From Alphaproteobacteria bacterium UBA1303 (GTDB lineage: Bacteria > Pseudomonadota > Alphaproteobacteria > Micropepsales > Micropepsaceae): DNA of 51,630 nt. The notes below the pieces were generated by a model. That model had not been told where the DNA came from and searched no databases. It was given only the letters and a program-made list of their open reading frames with translations. Positions 48,653 to 51,630 of this stretch are shown piece by piece. A program made the translations under genes and the position numbers. The stretch's first letter is position 1; the number at the start of each line of letters is the position of its first letter. The stretch covers positions 1-51,630 of the forward strand of contig DBTZ01000009.1 of assembly GCA_002307315.1 (NCBI GenBank), written 5' to 3'.

Positions 48653-49870
48653 ATGCCATCATTTTATCTCTCCCGGTTTCGCGAGGCGTTGGACGGTCTG
48701 AAGCGCGAGGGGCGGTACAGAACGTTTGTCGATTTGATGCGCAAGTGCGGCGAATTTCCCATCGCCGAATGCGTAACTCTCAACGGCGTTCGACCGGTCA
48801 CGGTGTGGTGCAGCAACGATTATCTCGGCATGGGGCAGCATCCCGCGGTGGTCGCGGCGATGCACGAGGCGCTCGATCGGGTCGGCACCGGCGCCGGAGG
48901 CACCCGCAACATTTCCGGTACCACTCACTATCACGTCGAGCTGGAGCGAGAGTTGGCCGATCTGCACGGCAAGGAAGCTGCGCTGACATTTAATTCGGGT
49001 TTTGCCTCGAACGACACGACGTTGGCGACATTGGCAAAATTGTTGCCGGGGCTGATTATCTTCTCCGACGAACTCAATCATGCATCGATGATCGAAGGCA
49101 TCCGGCACGGTCGCTGCGAAAAACGTGTTTTTCGCCACAATGATCTTCATCATCTCGAGGAACTTCTCGGTCAATCCGATCCTGTCGCTCCCAAGCTGAT
49201 TGCGTTCGAAGCGGTCTATTCGATGGACGGCGATTTCGGGCTGACCAACGCGATGTGCGATCTGGCGGCAAAATATAACGCCATGACCTATCTTGACGAA
49301 GTGCATGGCGTCGGGCTTTACGGTCCGCGCGGTGCCGGCGTCGCTGCACGCGACGGTGCAATGGACCGTATCGACATTATCGAGGGCACGTTGGCCAAGG
49401 CCTACGGCATGATGGGCGGTTACATTGCCGGCAAGGCCGAAATGGTCGATTGCATTCGTTCTTTCGCTCCCGGCTTCATCTTTTCAACCGCATTGGCGCC
49501 GGTGCTGGCTGCCGGCGCCATCGCCTCGATCCGCCATCTCAAGGAAAGCAATACCGAGCGCCATGCGCTGCACGAGAACGCGGCGAACCTCAAGTCCATG
49601 TTCCGCAACGCCGGTTTGCCGGTGATGAATTCGCCCAGCCACATCGTGCCGCTGATGGTGGGCGAGGCCGGTTTGTGCAAATCCGTGGCCGACGTGCTGC
49701 TGAACGACTATGCGATATACGTGCAGCCGATCAACTATCCTACCGTGTCGCGCGGTACGGAACGCTTACGCTTTACGCCTTCTCCGGTTCATACCAAGGC
49801 GATGATGGAAGAACTCGTGCGGGCGCTCGATGACGTATGGATGAAGCTGCACTTGCAGCGGGCGGCGTAA
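48653..49870 (+). CDS. hemA: 5-aminolevulinate synthase
   Basis: 405 residues. Condenses glycine and succinyl-CoA to 5-aminolevulinate (the Shemin pathway, typical of alphaproteobacteria). Alpha-oxoamine synthase features are TVWCSNDYLGMGQHPAVVAA, GTGAGGTRNISGTTHYHVEL, LTFNSGFASNDTTLATLAKL, IFSDELNHASMIEGIRHGRC and TYLDEVHGVGLYGPRGAGVA. The PLP lysine is in IIEGTLAKAYGMMGGYIAGK. Length is standard. It is followed 4 bp later by a small conserved gene. Confidence 0.97.
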   Translation: MPSFYLSRFREALDGLKREGRYRTFVDLMRKCGEFPIAECVTLNGVRPVTVWCSNDYLGMGQHPAVVAAMHEALDRVGTGAGGTRNISGTTHYHVELERELADLHGKEAALTFNSGFASNDTTLATLAKLLPGLIIFSDELNHASMIEGIRHGRCEKRVFRHNDLHHLEELLGQSDPVAPKLIAFEAVYSMDGDFGLTNAMCDLAAKYNAMTYLDEVHGVGLYGPRGAGVAARDGAMDRIDIIEGTLAKAYGMMGGYIAGKAEMVDCIRSFAPGFIFSTALAPVLAAGAIASIRHLKESNTERHALHENAANLKSMFRNAGLPVMNSPSHIVPLMVGEAGLCKSVADVLLNDYAIYVQPINYPTVSRGTERLRFTPSPVHTKAMMEELVRALDDVWMKLHLQRAA

Positions 49871-49874
49871 GTCC

Positions 49875-50090
49875 TTGGCTGAGCCGAGCGAAAAACGAGA
49901 GATATATCTCGAGTTGGTCGCTCATGGCGGCTTGATCAAAGCCACGGCGATCGATGGTCGGACCGGAATCGAGGCCTGCATTTTCGGGCCGGCCTCGACG
50001 CCGCGGGACGTTCTGGAACGGACGGCGGTGGCTAAGTTGGAATATGTTCTGAAGAAACAGAACGGCTCCCCGTCGACCGAGGAGCCGTGA
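49875..50090 (+). CDS. Small conserved protein, DUF6898-like
   Basis: 71 residues from a TTG start 4 bp after hemA. The core REIYLELVAHGGLIKATAID, GRTGIEACIFGPASTPRDVL and ERTAVAKLEYVLKKQ matches the pattern I remember for DUF6898 (alphaproteobacterial, 60-75 residues, 'VKVTAID...G.E..I.GP......L...A..KL.YV...'). Function unknown. Placement suggests co-transcription with hemA. A hairpin overlaps its stop codon. Confidence 0.72.
   Translation: MAEPSEKREIYLELVAHGGLIKATAIDGRTGIEACIFGPASTPRDVLERTAVAKLEYVLKKQNGSPSTEEP
50062..50088 (+). terminator. Hairpin at the DUF6898 / MucR convergent junction
   Basis: ACGGCTCC (50062-50069) pairs perfectly with GGAGCCGT (50081-50088); the second arm ends at the stop codon of the small gene. 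No T-run follows on the plus strand. Its position between convergent genes suggests a terminator for one or both. Confidence 0.45.
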
Positions 50091-50124
50091 CAAACGGCGG
50101 CAAAGATGCGCCGATCCGGTTTTC

Positions 50125-50568
50125 TTATCTGCGTCGTCCCTTGGTCGTCGGGGCAGCGCGCCCAAGTCCGATCTTTTTGGCGAACTCCGAACGTTGCGCG
50201 GCATAGTTCGATGCAACCATCGGATAATCGGCCGGCAGATTCCATTTGGCGCGATACTGGTCCGGCGTCATGCTGTAACGCGAACGGAGATAGCGCTTCA
50301 GCATCTTCAGCTTCTTGCCGTCTTCGAGGCAGATCAAATACTCCGGCGTCAGCGATTTCTTGATCGGTACGGCCGGCTTATGCGCCGTTGCTGCGTCGCC
50401 GTGCTGCACGCCGCTTTCCAGTTCGCCGAGCGTCTGATGAACGTTTTTAATGATCGAAGCCAATTCGCCGGCCGGAACCGGATTCTTTCCAACATACGCC
50501 GACACGATATCGCAGGTTATTTCAAGGAGCGTGTCGATTTTTTTTTCCTCGGTATCGTGATTTACCAT
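50125..50568 (-). CDS. MucR/Ros-family transcriptional regulator
   Basis: 147 residues. The N-terminal oligomerisation region (DTLLEITCDIVSAYVGKNPV, PAGELASIIKNVHQTLGELE) and the DNA-binding C-terminus (TPEYLICLEDGKKLKMLKRY, LRSRYSMTPDQYRAKWNLPA, DYPMVASNYAAQRSEFAKKI) are standard MucR. The zinc-finger-like segment has KRYL where Rhizobium MucR has KRHL, a substitution I recall in Rhodospirillales homologues. MucR proteins are H-NS-like repressors of AT-rich promoters and control exopolysaccharide and motility genes. The polysaccharide locus here could be a target. Its own upstream region is AT-rich. Confidence 0.93.
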   Translation of the reverse strand: MVNHDTEEKKIDTLLEITCDIVSAYVGKNPVPAGELASIIKNVHQTLGELESGVQHGDAATAHKPAVPIKKSLTPEYLICLEDGKKLKMLKRYLRSRYSMTPDQYRAKWNLPADYPMVASNYAAQRSEFAKKIGLGRAAPTTKGRRR

Positions 50569-50986
50569 TGTACGTTTCCTTGGTTACTGTCGCGGGCAGT
50601 TATGAATTGTCTCAAGTTGCCCAAATACGAGCTTCAATCCATTCAGAAACACGAATCCACATGCCAATATCTCATAACGCACCTTAATATGAAATATTCA
50701 ACGCGTGTTTTTTTCTTCGAGTACAAAACTGCACAATGCGTCTTATTTGTATAGATAATTATATTTGCCTGTAGTTGTGAGTACTTATGTTCCATTGTCG
50801 GTTGTGTCGCACGCAGTGTGAAGGGGCTTTACAAAACAATAAATTTGAGCTGTCGGCGGTCGAGGCGCTCGCTTTATCGGGCCCAGATTTGGTAAAGAAA
50901 CGTCGGCACGCATCGAATGCTGCGAAGGCAGGATAGACTTGGTAGTATGACGTTGGGTGGTTCAAACGCGGCGAGGTGTTATGTAA
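50569..50986. other. 418-bp AT-rich intergenic region between mucR and glyA
   Basis: No gene seen. The part 50640-50775 is markedly AT-rich for this genome, with several T-runs and TATAAT-like stretches, and probably holds the divergent promoters of mucR and glyA. Such regions are typical MucR autoregulation targets. I found no confident riboswitch; a glycine or SAM riboswitch cannot be excluded without a covariance search. Confidence 0.4.
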
Positions 50987-51630
50987 ATGGATATGAATAA
51001 CGGGCAGATGGCCGTTTTTTTCGGCCAAGGACTGATCCAGACCGATCCCGAGTTGGCCGGCGCCATTGAAGGCGAGCTGACGCGTCAGCGCGAAAAAATC
51101 GAGCTGATTGCCTCGGAAAACATCGTCAGCAAGGCAGTGTTGGACGCCCAGGGATCGGTACTGACCAACAAGTATGCCGAGGGGTATCCGGGCAAGCGCT
51201 ATTACGGCGGCTGCGAATGGGTGGATGTCGTCGAAACTCTTGCCATCGAGCGGGTTAAAACTTTGTTCGGCGCCACCTATGCCAACGTGCAACCGAATTC
51301 AGGCTCTCAGGCGAATCAGGCAGCGTTCTTCTCGCTGATGCAGCCGGGCGATACCTTCATGGGGTTGTCGCTGGCGGCGGGCGGGCATCTGACCCACGGC
51401 TCGCCCGTCAACATGTCGGGTAAGTGGTTCAAAGCGGTTGGCTACGGCGTGCGCCGTCAGGACGCCCGTATCGACATGGACGAAGTGGCGGCACTGGCTC
51501 GCGAACACAAGCCGAAACTGATTGTTACCGGTGGTTCGGCCTATCCGCGAATCATCGACTTTGCCGCCTTTCGCAAAATCGCCGACGAGGTGGGCGCTTT
51601 CCTGATGGTGGACATGGCGCATTTCGCCGG
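50987..51630 (+). CDS. glyA: Serine hydroxymethyltransferase, 5' part
   Basis: The first 214 codons are present and the gene runs off the right edge. Hallmarks are REKIELIASENIVSKAVLDA, QGSVLTNKYAEGYPGKRYYG, GCEWVDVVETLAIERVKTLF, ANVQPNSGSQANQAAFFSLM, GGHLTHGSPVNMSGKWFKAV and, at the edge, FLMVDMAHFAG, which contains the Asp that holds the PLP ring. The PLP lysine lies beyond the window. It makes glycine and methylene-tetrahydrofolate from serine, and glycine is the substrate of the neighbouring hemA product. The ATG at 50987 gives MDMNNGQM; an ATG at 50993 is possible. Confidence 0.95.
   Translation, partial: MDMNNGQMAVFFGQGLIQTDPELAGAIEGELTRQREKIELIASENIVSKAVLDAQGSVLTNKYAEGYPGKRYYGGCEWVDVVETLAIERVKTLFGATYANVQPNSGSQANQAAFFSLMQPGDTFMGLSLAAGGHLTHGSPVNMSGKWFKAVGYGVRRQDARIDMDEVAALAREHKPKLIVTGGSAYPRIIDFAAFRKIADEVGAFLMVDMAHFA

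Overview
The window looks like a high-GC alphaproteobacterial chromosome, most likely Rhodospirillales or a close relative. The evidence is gene content: ALA-synthase-type HemA, a MucR/Ros-family regulator, an LdtR-like MarR regulator, a DUF6898-type small protein, MlaE/MlaF beside alanine racemase, and lipid-A/GT39 glycosyltransferases. No rRNA, CRISPR array or phage module was seen. One tRNA (Ser, GGA anticodon) is present. The genus cannot be decided from this sequence alone.

Layout. 1-2464: two nested IS66-family elements; the right end of the second abuts the surviving 3' tail of a nucleotide-sugar epimerase-like gene (2465-2614). 2624-9997: a minus-strand exopolysaccharide locus (Wza-like export protein, secreted Gly-rich protein, BBP2-type outer-membrane barrel, Wzc-like tyrosine autokinase, TPR-like membrane protein, O-antigen ligase/polymerase). 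10146-14250: a compact plus-strand RiPP-type cluster. It has three Cys-rich peptides with twin-arginine signal peptides and C-X-X-X repeat cores, a SPASM-tailed maturase without the N-terminal radical-SAM cluster motif, a small modification protein, and a radical SAM/SPASM enzyme. It is bracketed by a 63-bp direct repeat taken from the 3' end of the neighbouring metallophosphatase gene. 14958-19178: a direct duplication of a lipoprotein transglutaminase-like cysteine protease gene with its upstream region. Between the copies lies a mobile-looking insert: a Fic-family 3' remnant, a DUF6880-like gene, a 47-bp flanking repeat and a tRNA 3'-end scar.

19428-31k is envelope biology: alr-mlaE-mlaF, a GT87 protein, a DUF3857/transglutaminase protein, beta-carbonic anhydrase, an L,D-transpeptidase, tRNA-Ser, then a small membrane protein, LABN and GT2 genes divergent from a GT39 gene across a strong palindrome. 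32525-36415 is a tightly packed operon of a lysine 2,3-aminomutase homologue, two ATP-grasp ligases and a YkgJ-like Cys-cluster protein. 36.5-51.6 kb is mostly housekeeping: LdtR-like regulator, enoyl-CoA hydratase family, hemB, SpoU methyltransferase, lytic transglycosylase, uracil-DNA glycosylase, TPR protein, ispE, Y-family polymerase, hemA, DUF6898, mucR and the start of glyA.

The most striking system is the CXXX-repeat peptide cluster. Its precursors use a Tat signal peptide as the apparent leader. This suggests peptides that are modified and folded, or metal-loaded, in the cytoplasm and then exported folded to the periplasm. The kamA/double ATP-grasp operon is a second candidate pathway for an unknown small molecule, plausibly containing beta-lysine.
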